A stretch of DNA of 64,000 nt from Burkholderia sp. Ac-20365. GTDB lineage: Bacteria > Pseudomonadota > Gammaproteobacteria > Burkholderiales > Burkholderiaceae. The notes under the pieces were generated by a model. The model did not search any database and was not told the origin of the DNA. It was given only the letters and a program-made list of their open reading frames with translations. The stretch lies in contig NZ_JAAGPI010000005.1 in the NCBI RefSeq assembly GCF_017104715.1, positions 124,001 through 188,000 on the forward strand, written 5' to 3'. This document shows positions 42,470-50,746 of this stretch, in pieces. Position 1 is the first letter of the stretch, and each line of letters begins with the position of its first letter. A program made the position numbers and the translations under genes.

Positions 42470-43036
42470 ATGCGAACCACTGCCCCCGATCACATCGACA
42501 TTCAGAGCGTCCGTGCGGAGCTTGCCGAGCGGCAGGCGCATTCGCCGCTGTTCTCGCGGCCAGGCTTTCTGATCCGCCGCATGCATCAGATCCACACGTT
42601 CCTGTTCGCGCAGGAGACGAGCGAGTTCAACATTACGCCGGTGCAATACAGCCTGCTCACCACGCTCGAATCGCTCGGCGAAATGGACCAGAACACGCTC
42701 GCGATCGAAGTCGGGCTGGAGCGTTCGAGCGTCGCGGAAGTCATTCCGCGTCTCAATGCACGTGGACTCGTGACACGCACGCAGGCCGAGCACGACAAGC
42801 GCTTGCGGCTGGTGAAACTCACGCCTGCGGGCAAGCGTCTGATCAGAAAGATGTCGAGCGCCGTGCAGCGCGCGCACGATCGCACCATCGAGCATCTTTC
42901 GCCCGTCGAGCGCGATGTGTTCATGCTGCAGATGATCCGGCTGGTGGAAGCCAATAACGCGGAAGGTCCGGTGCCGTTCCGGTTGCCCGACAGTCAGTTG
43001 CTCGCGCAGGATGAGAGTTCTGTCGACGCGACCTGA
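42470..43036 (+). CDS. MarR-family regulator 2 (paralogue of the one at 30204)
   Basis: A 188-aa MarR protein: RPGFLIRRMHQIHTFLF and ITPVQYSLLTTLESLG match MarR-1 closely; recognition helix LERSSVAEVIPRLNARG and wing HDKRLRLV follow. Divergent from the amidohydrolase/molybdenum-hydroxylase operon. Its Shine-Dalgarno is weak. Together with MarR-1 it frames the cluster; whether they respond to the same ligand or to substrate and product is unknown. Confidence 0.88.
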   Translation: MRTTAPDHIDIQSVRAELAERQAHSPLFSRPGFLIRRMHQIHTFLFAQETSEFNITPVQYSLLTTLESLGEMDQNTLAIEVGLERSSVAEVIPRLNARGLVTRTQAEHDKRLRLVKLTPAGKRLIRKMSSAVQRAHDRTIEHLSPVERDVFMLQMIRLVEANNAEGPVPFRLPDSQLLAQDESSVDAT

Positions 43037-43068
43037 ATCTATGCGACGGACGCGGTGATCTCCGCGAC

Positions 43069-44088
43069 TCAGTGCCCCAGGCCGCTATTAGCGATCTGCT
43101 TCTCCACGTATTGGGCAAAGAGCGTATGCAGATGCGTCGTCGGATGAAGCTCGTCGGCGAACATATAGGTCTGGTCGGCGTTGGCGGTCACGTAGGTTGG
43201 CGGTGAGCAGAGCAACGCCGTTGCATGGGGTGTTTTCGCTGGGTCACAGGCGACGCTGGTATTCGACACGGTAAAACCATTGGCTTGAAAGTTCGCAATG
43301 ATCTGGTTCAACCATGTATAGGCATCGATCTGGATAACCTTGGTTTGCAGACCCGCCGCCTGTAAGCCAGCGTTCAGACTGTTGTTGAAAAGTTGCGATA
43401 ACTGGGTCAGATTTGCGCCCCCATCTGACGCGGCGATGCCTTCGGGCGACAGTCCGATATTCGGTAGATTGACCACCACGACATGCGTGGCACCGTTCTG
43501 GATGATCTGCCCAACAAGCTGAGCGAGAGTGGTGGCGGCCGTCTCAACAGTCTGCGCCGCGGCGGGCAGCGCCCCGGCCCGAAGCACATCGTTGGCACCG
43601 GCCCATACGAGTACCAGTTGATTTGAATTAAAGGACCCATGCGCGCCAAGATAGCTTGAAATCTGCTGATTGACGGGCATTTCGATATTGCCGATTACAT
43701 CCGTCAGGAAGTCGCTCTGATTTGCTGGCGTCGCCACCGTGGCGCCACCTTCCGCATAACCGAGGCCGCTTTGCGCGCTAAGTTTATGCGTGAGGTCAAT
43801 CGTGTACGCGGCGCTTAGCGTATCGCCGTAGTATTGCGCCACATCCTGAGTCCACACCTGTCCGGGATTGGTCGTGAAACGCCCTCCGCCAACCACGCTT
43901 GCGATCGGTGCATAGGTCCCAACGTCTGAAAGGCTATCTCCGAACGAGACGATTTGCAGATTGATCCCGCCTGCCGATGTCGTCGTGTTGCCATTGCTCG
44001 AGCTGCTTCCGTGTCCGCCGCATGCCGAAAGCACCGAGATCGCGATGAAAAAAATTACAGCGCGCGCCTTGTAACTTAGTGCTTGCAT
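43069..44088 (-). CDS. SGNH/GDSL-family hydrolase lipoprotein
   Basis: A 339-aa protein with a lipoprotein signal (VLSAC, Cys about 21) and a Ser/Gly/Asn-rich linker. The GDSL blocks are intact: FGDSLSDVG (block I), a Gly region, WAGANDVL (block III) and the Asp-His pair in DELHPTTHLH (block V). It is an esterase or lipase anchored in the outer membrane or facing the periplasm; there is no autotransporter barrel. AAAGGAG lies just before the ATG at 44088; upstream in-frame sequence is not used. Divergent from the lipoprotein operon at 44452. Confidence 0.9.
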   Translation of the reverse strand: MQALSYKARAVIFFIAISVLSACGGHGSSSSNGNTTTSAGGINLQIVSFGDSLSDVGTYAPIASVVGGGRFTTNPGQVWTQDVAQYYGDTLSAAYTIDLTHKLSAQSGLGYAEGGATVATPANQSDFLTDVIGNIEMPVNQQISSYLGAHGSFNSNQLVLVWAGANDVLRAGALPAAAQTVETAATTLAQLVGQIIQNGATHVVVVNLPNIGLSPEGIAASDGGANLTQLSQLFNNSLNAGLQAAGLQTKVIQIDAYTWLNQIIANFQANGFTVSNTSVACDPAKTPHATALLCSPPTYVTANADQTYMFADELHPTTHLHTLFAQYVEKQIANSGLGH

Positions 44089-44451
44089 GGCAACTCCTTT
44101 CCGGTCAGCCGAAGCGCTGCAGCCATGTCGGCTGGTGATCTGGCGCTTCGCCTTTCCGATAGTCCCTAGCATCAAGCAAAAAGTGTGCGCTGCGGTTGGC
44201 CAGCCGGTGAGATGCCTGGCGCGGCGACGGTGGCCCTTCTGCGTCGCCATACGCAAAGGTTCGACGATGCCGTCGATCCTGAAGGTATTCACGACCGACC
44301 TGAACGAATGTCGCGTAGGGCGGTAGGTGCCGATCAACGCACTATAATTCTCATGCGTTTCGGAAAGCAGGTCCGAAACCTTAAAGAAAAATCAGTCGAA
44401 TATCCACACTGATTTCAGCGCAGGTTTGACTCGCAGTGGTGAGGTGCTCCA
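44089..44451. other. Intergenic region between GDSL and LssY_C lipoprotein genes
   Basis: 363 bp without a gene. A TATAAT-like -10 hexamer at 44343-44348 reading right, followed by a perfect inverted repeat (listed), places a promoter for the rightward lipoprotein operon here. No clear -35 hexamer was seen. Confidence 0.45.
44357..44379. promoter_or_regulatory. Inverted repeat just downstream of a -10-like hexamer
   Basis: GTTTCGGA / TCCGAAAC, perfect 8-bp arms with a 7-base loop, beginning nine bases after TATAAT. It could be an operator or a hairpin at the start of the leader. Confidence 0.5.
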
Positions 44452-45741
44452 ATGAAGCGCATCGTGCTGCAAGTGCTGACGATGGTTCTCGTGGCCTGTG
44501 CGCTAGCCGGTTGCGCCGACACTCCTTCCACGACCGATGTTCCCAGCTACCAGGGCCGCGCCGCTTCGCGCACCGACGGCGGACTGCGCGTTTCGACAGC
44601 AGTACTTTCATCGGATGAAAGCAAGACTCTCTACGACGCTGAACTGGCGAAAAAGAACATTCAGCCTGTCTGGGTAGAAGTCAGGAATGACGAGCCGCGC
44701 AGCTATTTCCTGATGAGTCCGGGGCTCGACCCAAATTTCTTTCCAGCGTCAGAAGCGGCAGAGGCGTTCGAGAGTGACGCGACGCAGGTACAGAAGACCT
44801 CGCTCGACCAGCGCTTTAACACGCTCGCTTTTCGCAATCCCATTGTGCCTGGGCAAACCGCATCCGGCTTCGTGCTCACGAACCTGACCGAGGGCGCGAA
44901 ACTGGTCCAACTGGATCTCGTTGCCAGCGGACAGGCAAGGACCTTTTCGATCCTCACGGTCGTACCCGGGTTTCAAGCCGACTACAAGACAAGCAAAGTA
45001 TTCAGGCGCGCGGCTGATGCAACTGAATCTGTCGTGGACTACACGGATGACGAGGCCTTCCGTGCAGCGCTCGAAGCCTTGCCATGCTGCGTCACCAACA
45101 AGGACGGTTCAAAGAACGGCGATCCCGTCAATCTCGTGATCGTGGGCGGTCTCGATGACGCTTTTCCCGCGCTCGTGCGGCGCGGCTGGAGCCCGACCGA
45201 GCAGAAGTGGTCAGGCGCGATCTGGAGGATGGTGACCTCCGCGCTCTCCGGCGAACGCTACGTCAACGCGCCCGTGAGCGATCTCTATCTGTTCGGACGC
45301 GCGCAGGATCTCGCGCTGCAAAAAGCACGCGACACGATCCACCAACGCAATCATTTACGACTCTGGCTTACCACCATGCGGTACCACGGCAAAACGGTGT
45401 GGGTCGGCCAGATCAGCCGCGATATCGGTGTTCGCCTCACGTTTCACTCGCCGACGCTCACGACCCACAAGATCGACCCCGACGTGGATGAAGCGCGTAC
45501 CGCACTGACGGAAGACATGGCCTATTCGCAGAGCCTGGTGAAGCTGGGACTCGTGAAGGGCGTGGGCGTCGCGCCGCAAAGCGCACCACGCGAAAACCTG
45601 ACTACCGATCCGTATTACACCGACGGCTATCGCCAGGTGCTCGTATTCGACCACGCGCCGAGATCGCTTGCGGATATCGAGCTGTTCCCGTGGGTTACAG
45701 ATGACGAACTCAAGGCGACGTCGTTCGGAGGAAAGCGATGA
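44452..45741 (+). CDS. LssY_C-domain lipoprotein A
   Basis: A 429-aa lipoprotein: signal with lipobox LAGC (Cys about 21). The C-terminal half matches the LssY C-terminal domain (VNLVIVGGLDDAFPALVRRGW; LYLFGRAQDLALQKARDTIHQRNHLRLWL; WVGQISRDIGVRLT; THKIDPDVDEAR), usually joined to a membrane phosphatase or DedA-like domain. A paired-Cys segment LPCCVTN is shared with the next gene product. Overlaps that gene by four bases. Function unknown; an envelope location is clear. Confidence 0.83.
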   Translation: MKRIVLQVLTMVLVACALAGCADTPSTTDVPSYQGRAASRTDGGLRVSTAVLSSDESKTLYDAELAKKNIQPVWVEVRNDEPRSYFLMSPGLDPNFFPASEAAEAFESDATQVQKTSLDQRFNTLAFRNPIVPGQTASGFVLTNLTEGAKLVQLDLVASGQARTFSILTVVPGFQADYKTSKVFRRAADATESVVDYTDDEAFRAALEALPCCVTNKDGSKNGDPVNLVIVGGLDDAFPALVRRGWSPTEQKWSGAIWRMVTSALSGERYVNAPVSDLYLFGRAQDLALQKARDTIHQRNHLRLWLTTMRYHGKTVWVGQISRDIGVRLTFHSPTLTTHKIDPDVDEARTALTEDMAYSQSLVKLGLVKGVGVAPQSAPRENLTTDPYYTDGYRQVLVFDHAPRSLADIELFPWVTDDELKATSFGGKR

Positions 45742-46988
45742 GCGTCGTGCTGCCGTTGCGTCGTTTGATGGGAGGCGTCTTCATCGCGGCTCTCGTGCTT
45801 GCTATCGTGGGCTGTTCGACATGGCAGGCCCCGCCTCATGCTGACGATGGTCCGTTGCGTACGCGTGCAGTCAGCGCCACTAACCGCAATGTGCGCGTGA
45901 GTGCCACCGTGCTTGGCAGCGAAGACAGCGAGCGGATGTTCGGCGCCGATGTCACCCGAGCGCGTGTACAGCCCGTGTGGGTCGAGGTGCAAAACGAGAC
46001 GTCGCAACCGTTGTGGCTGTTGCGCTCGGGCACCGACCCGGACTACTTTTCTCCGCATGAAGTCGCATGGTCGTTACACACGCTGCTTGGCGGTGCAACG
46101 AATACGCGCATCGACGACTACTTCAGCAGCCTCGGCTTCAAGAACCCGATACCAGCAGGAGAGACACGCGCCGGCATTCTGTTCACGAATCCCGATCGCG
46201 TGACCAAGCTCGTCAATATCGACCTGTTCGGAAGCCAGACGCTGATCCCGTTCACACTCTCTCTGCGCGTGCCAGGCAGCGAGTCGGACCCGCAACTCGC
46301 GCAGGCTCCCTTCGCATACACCGAAACGGAGATCACGGACTGCCCGGATCTCGCATCGCTGCGCGTCGCCCTGGAACGGCTGCCATGCTGCGCCACCAAC
46401 GCCGATGGGACCGTCAATGCCGATCCGCTGAACGCGGTTCTGATCGGCCAACTTGCCGACGTCGGGTCGGCACTGGTACGGCGCAACTACCGGCGCAACC
46501 TGCGCGAGTCCGACGCGGTGCAAAGAGTCTTCGGTCGGAACGCGGACGCCGTTGGGCGTAAGCAGGCACAGGCGGGTGCACCCGCCACGTGGATACGCGC
46601 ATGGCTGGTGCCAATCCGCTTTCAGGGCCAACCGGTGTACGTCGCGCAGGTGGGGCGTCCGGTCGGCGGGCGCTTTGCACCGCGCGACGAGACACAGCCG
46701 ATCCTGCACAGCAACGTCGACGAGGCACGCAACTTCCTGATCCAGGACCTGATGTATTCCGGCGGTCTCGACAAGCTCGGCTTTGTGTACGGTGTCGGCG
46801 AGGCAACGAGGGAGCATCCGAGGACGACACTCGACAATGCAACCTACTACACGGACGGGTTGCGCGCGGTGATGTTCTTCGCGACGCGGCCGCTCAGTTT
46901 CTCCGACGTGCAGGTTCTCGACTGGGTGCCGTATCTGGAACAACGTGAAGCCATCCAGCGCAGGGAAATGGGCGATGCCTCCAGATGA
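45738..46988 (+). CDS. LssY_C-domain lipoprotein B (paralogue of A)
   Basis: A 416-aa lipoprotein with signal ending AIVGC. It is clearly a tandem duplicate of the preceding gene product: LPCCATNADG, DPLNAVLIGQLADVGSALVRRNY, NVDEARNFL correspond to blocks in A. But the LssY_C core is degenerate here (the RxQDLALQKAR block is lost). Shine-Dalgarno GGAGG lies within the upstream gene; start overlaps its stop by four bases. Confidence 0.8.
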   Translation: MSVVLPLRRLMGGVFIAALVLAIVGCSTWQAPPHADDGPLRTRAVSATNRNVRVSATVLGSEDSERMFGADVTRARVQPVWVEVQNETSQPLWLLRSGTDPDYFSPHEVAWSLHTLLGGATNTRIDDYFSSLGFKNPIPAGETRAGILFTNPDRVTKLVNIDLFGSQTLIPFTLSLRVPGSESDPQLAQAPFAYTETEITDCPDLASLRVALERLPCCATNADGTVNADPLNAVLIGQLADVGSALVRRNYRRNLRESDAVQRVFGRNADAVGRKQAQAGAPATWIRAWLVPIRFQGQPVYVAQVGRPVGGRFAPRDETQPILHSNVDEARNFLIQDLMYSGGLDKLGFVYGVGEATREHPRTTLDNATYYTDGLRAVMFFATRPLSFSDVQVLDWVPYLEQREAIQRREMGDASR

Positions 46989-48078
46989 CCTGACATTCGA
47001 TCGCCGTGCTGCGGCCGTGGTGGCGACAAGCATTGCACTCCTCCTCGGCGCGTGCGCGACAAAGCCGCTTATCCCGTACTCGGCCGATACCCCTCCGCTG
47101 GTCCTTGCGCCGGCATCGCAGGCGGGCGTACAGGACAAGCGGGGGCGTTTCCGCGAGATCTATTGCGCGGTGCTCGAAGCGCGCGGCCCCGCGCTGCCCG
47201 ACTACCGTCCTTGCGACGACGCGCTGACCCGCGTGGGCGTCGAGCCGGCCGGCACCGGCAAGCCCGTCGATCTACGGCCGTCGCAACGTCATCTCGTAGC
47301 GGCCGTCGTGGCAGGGATCGGATACGACTGCTTCAGGCCGTGGCTGAATACGCAAGGCACTGTCGTCGCAAACCTGCGCCAGTCCGGCTATGACGGAACC
47401 CTTATCGACGTCGATGCGCTGTCGGGTTCGACGAATAACGCACGCCAGATACGTGATGCCATTATGGCCATGCCTCCTCCTGAGGGAGCACCACGCCTCG
47501 TGCTGATTGGCTATTCGAAGGGCGCGCCCGACATTCTCGAAGCAGTGGTGGCCTATCCGGAGATCCGTCGCCGTGTGGCGGCCGTGGTTAGCGCCGCTGG
47601 CGCGGTAGGCGGGTCGCCGCTCGCCGATGATGCCGAACAGTACCAGGCCGACTTGATGCGGCAATTCCCCGGCGCAACCTGCTCGTCCGGCGACGGCGGC
47701 GCAGTGCAGAGCCTGCGGCCCGCGACGCGCAAGGCGTGGCTGGCCCAGCATCCGCTTCCTGCCGATCTGCGCTATTACTCGCTCGTAACGTTCCCTCAGT
47801 TGGAGCGCATCTCGTCAATTCTCAAATCGAGTTATGACAAGCTCGCGCGTATCGATCCTCGAAACGACAGCCAGGTCATCTTTTACGATCAGGTGGTGCC
47901 GGGCAGTACCCTGATTGGATATGTCAACGCCGATCATTGGGCGCTTGCCGTGCCCATTGCCCGCACGCACCCTACTATCGGCTCGCTGTTCGTCACGCAA
48001 AATGCCTACCCGCGCGAGGCGCTGACAGAGGCGATCCTGCGTTTCGTCGAGGAGGATCTGACTGCACCCGCCAGGTGA
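46975..48078 (+). CDS. Alpha/beta-hydrolase-fold lipoprotein
   Basis: A 367-aa lipoprotein with lipobox LLGAC and an alpha/beta hydrolase fold: nucleophile elbow IGYSKGAPD, and a possible catalytic His in NADHWALAV. Related to no named lipase I recognise. The ATG at 46975 overlaps the upstream gene by 14 bases; an in-frame ATG at 46945 would add ten residues before the signal. Third member of the lipoprotein operon, suggesting that the three act together on an envelope lipid or polymer. Confidence 0.75.
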   Translation: MPPDDLTFDRRAAAVVATSIALLLGACATKPLIPYSADTPPLVLAPASQAGVQDKRGRFREIYCAVLEARGPALPDYRPCDDALTRVGVEPAGTGKPVDLRPSQRHLVAAVVAGIGYDCFRPWLNTQGTVVANLRQSGYDGTLIDVDALSGSTNNARQIRDAIMAMPPPEGAPRLVLIGYSKGAPDILEAVVAYPEIRRRVAAVVSAAGAVGGSPLADDAEQYQADLMRQFPGATCSSGDGGAVQSLRPATRKAWLAQHPLPADLRYYSLVTFPQLERISSILKSSYDKLARIDPRNDSQVIFYDQVVPGSTLIGYVNADHWALAVPIARTHPTIGSLFVTQNAYPREALTEAILRFVEEDLTAPAR

Positions 48079-48146
48079 CTGCGCAAGCGGGCGTCACCCG
48101 ATTTGCTTCGACTGGTCGCTCTCGAATCCGGGCAATGATCAAACCC

Positions 48147-48917
48147 TCACCCCCTCCCGACAAAAGGCATTTTCGTTGCCATAACGGTGTGAAAAAGCAC
48201 ATTCGCGTCGAGCGGCAAGTTCGCCATATATGCCACTGAACGACCGACGATTTCCGCGTCGATCAGCGGTTCCGCTGCCACTTCTCCATTAGCTTGCGGA
48301 ACCCCGTGCGCCATAGCCCCGGCAAGGGCACTGTGCGCGTTGCCCACGTCGATCTGACCGACGGCAATGTCGTACGCACGGCCATCGAGCGCAGCGCAAC
48401 GCGTCAGGCCCGTTACGGCGTGCTTCGTGGCCGTGTAGGCGATCGAATTCGGTCGCGGCACCCAGGCCGACAACGACCCGTTATTAATGATGCGGCCGCC
48501 ACGCGGGGTTTGCGTCGACATGATCCTGAACGCCTTCTGCAAGCAGAAAAACATGCCGTTGAGGTTGACATCGACGGTGCCGCGCCATTGTTCGGGCGTC
48601 CACGTTTCAAACGAACCAGGCGGATTGCCAACGCCCGCATTGTTGAACAGCAGATCGATCCGCCCGAAACGCGCAACGATGGCGTCGAACGATGACGTGA
48701 CCGCAAGCGGATCGGATACATCGCACGACACGGCGAACGCGCGCTTTTCGAACGCAACGTCATTGGCGATCTCCCGCAACGGCTCGATACGTCTGCCGAG
48801 CAGCGCAACCGCCCATCCGTTTCTCAGCAATTCGAGCGCCGCCGCCTTGCCGATGCCTGACCCCGCACCTGTCACGATAGCCACGCGCGGCATCTGCATC
48901 CCGTTTGTCTGAGTCAT
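48147..48917 (-). CDS. Short-chain dehydrogenase/reductase
   Basis: A 256-aa classical SDR with TGAGSGIG, NNAG, and an intact catalytic YTATK. The C-terminal part lacks the usual ITG-x-x-x-x-VDGG end and instead has VAYMANLPLDANVLFHTVMATKMP, a group seen in sugar- and hydroxy-acid dehydrogenases. Last gene of the five-gene TetR-linked operon, ten bases after the dehydratase start side. Confidence 0.87.
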   Translation of the reverse strand: MTQTNGMQMPRVAIVTGAGSGIGKAAALELLRNGWAVALLGRRIEPLREIANDVAFEKRAFAVSCDVSDPLAVTSSFDAIVARFGRIDLLFNNAGVGNPPGSFETWTPEQWRGTVDVNLNGMFFCLQKAFRIMSTQTPRGGRIINNGSLSAWVPRPNSIAYTATKHAVTGLTRCAALDGRAYDIAVGQIDVGNAHSALAGAMAHGVPQANGEVAAEPLIDAEIVGRSVAYMANLPLDANVLFHTVMATKMPFVGRG

Positions 48918-48927
48918 GCTCGCCCCG

Positions 48928-50724
48928 TCAGTGGTTGTCGCGCGATTCGCCGCGTAACTCGATGATGTTGAGAAACGGCGTCGCCGGTTCGAGGCACGCG
49001 CCGTTGCCCTGCTGACCTACCATGCTTCGATACATTTCCTCCCAGGGTGTCTGGTTCGCCAGCGACGGCGCAGACCACGCAGCCCGGCGCGCGGCGAGTT
49101 CGTCATCGGAGACCAGCAGATCGACGCGCCGCCTCTTCAGATCGATGCGTAGCCGGTCGCCTGTTTTCAGCAGCGCCAGCCCGCCGCCCAACACCGCTTC
49201 CGGCGATACATTCAGAATGGACGGACTGCCTGAAGTGCCACTTTGGCGCCCGTCGCCCATCGTCGGCAGCGTGTCGATGCCGCGACGGATCAATGCTGCG
49301 GGCGGCTGCATGTTGACCACTTCGGCACCGCCCGGATAACCGACGGGTCCGCAGTTCCGCATGACCAGCATCGAGTTTTCGTCGATGGCAAGTGCGGGAT
49401 CGTCGATCCGTGCGTGATAGTCCTCAGGGCCTTCGAAAACCACAGCCGTGACTTCGAATGCATCCGGATCGTCGGGATTCGACAGGAAGCGCTCGCGGAA
49501 CCGTGCATCGATGACGCTGACTTTCATCACTGCGTTGTCGAACAGGTTCCCGGTGAGCACGATATGGCCGCCTACGGGCTTGAGCGGCGCATCGAATGCC
49601 CGGATCACTTCGCGATCCGGCTCAGCGACCTGCGCCAGATTCTCCGCCAGCACGCGTCCGGTGACTGTCATCTCGCCGCCGTGCAACCGGCCCGCGGCAA
49701 GCAATTCCCTCATCACGCCCGGCACACCGCCGGCACGATGAAAGGCTTCGCCAAGGAAACGCCCCGCTGGCTGGCAATCGACGAGCAAAGGAATGTCGGC
49801 ACCGACGCGCTGCCAGTCATCGAGCGAATGGGCCACGCCCATGTGTCGAGCGATCGCGATCATGTGGATCGGGCAATTCGACGAAGCGCCGATCGCGGCT
49901 GCGACGGCCACTGCGTTTTCGAAGGCCTTGCGCGTCATGATGTCCGACGGCCTGAGGTTTTCGCCGATCATCTGCACGATCCGCTTGCCCGTCTCGTACG
50001 CAAACCAGCCGCGCTCGCGATACGGCGCAGGCACCGATGCGCAACCGGGCAAAGACATGCCGAGTGCTTCGGCGAGCGAATTCATCGAAAGCGCCGTGCC
50101 CATCGAATTGCAGTGTCCCGCCGACGGCGCCGACGCCGCGACCTTCTCCATGAACGCCGCGTAATCGAGTTCGTCTCTCGCGAGTTCCTTGCGCGCCTCC
50201 CACACGACGGTGCCGGAGCCCGCCAGTTTCCCCTGATACCAGCCGTCGAGCATCGGACCACCCGAGAGCACGATCGCCGGAATGTTGACGGTCGCAGCGG
50301 CCATCAGGCAAGCGGGCGTGGTCTTGTCGCAGCCTGTCGTGAGTACAACGCCGTCTAGCGGATAGCCGTGCAGTACTTCGACCAGCCCGAGATAGGCCAG
50401 ATTGCGATCGAGCGCCGCCGTCGGCCGCTTGCCCGTTTCCTGAATCGGATGAACAGGAAACTCGAGCGGAATGCCGCCCGCGTCGCGGATGCCGTCGCGC
50501 ACGCGTTTTGCAAGCTCGATATGGTGTCGATTGCACGGTGCGAGATCGGAGCCTGTCTGCGCGATTCCGACGATCGGCTTGCCCGACTGCAACTCTTCGC
50601 GCGTAATGCCGAAGTTCATGTAGCGCTCGAGATACAGCGCAGTCATGCCGGGATTCGATGGATTGTCGAACCAGCGGCGGCTGCGCAGCGGCCTCGGCGC
50701 GCGTGCTGACTGATCAGATGTCAA
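48928..50724 (-). CDS. IlvD/Edd-family dehydratase (sugar-acid dehydratase type)
   Basis: A 598-aa iron-sulfur dehydratase. N-terminus LRSRRWFDNPSNPGMTALYLERYMNFG is the signature of the arabonate/xylonate dehydratase branch, not of IlvD itself. Cluster ligands sit in TTGCDKTTPAC and GHCNSMGTA, with a third Cys further on (LPGCAS). Start is TTG at 50724 with GAGGAG six bases upstream; the only later ATG would cut the family N-terminus. It should remove water from a 2,3-dihydroxy acid to give a 2-keto-3-deoxy acid, which the SDR and aminotransferase could use. Confidence 0.88.
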   Translation of the reverse strand: MTSDQSARAPRPLRSRRWFDNPSNPGMTALYLERYMNFGITREELQSGKPIVGIAQTGSDLAPCNRHHIELAKRVRDGIRDAGGIPLEFPVHPIQETGKRPTAALDRNLAYLGLVEVLHGYPLDGVVLTTGCDKTTPACLMAAATVNIPAIVLSGGPMLDGWYQGKLAGSGTVVWEARKELARDELDYAAFMEKVAASAPSAGHCNSMGTALSMNSLAEALGMSLPGCASVPAPYRERGWFAYETGKRIVQMIGENLRPSDIMTRKAFENAVAVAAAIGASSNCPIHMIAIARHMGVAHSLDDWQRVGADIPLLVDCQPAGRFLGEAFHRAGGVPGVMRELLAAGRLHGGEMTVTGRVLAENLAQVAEPDREVIRAFDAPLKPVGGHIVLTGNLFDNAVMKVSVIDARFRERFLSNPDDPDAFEVTAVVFEGPEDYHARIDDPALAIDENSMLVMRNCGPVGYPGGAEVVNMQPPAALIRRGIDTLPTMGDGRQSGTSGSPSILNVSPEAVLGGGLALLKTGDRLRIDLKRRRVDLLVSDDELAARRAAWSAPSLANQTPWEEMYRSMVGQQGNGACLEPATPFLNIIELRGESRDNH

Positions 50725-50746
50725 CGCTTTCTCCTCAGTCTGCGTA

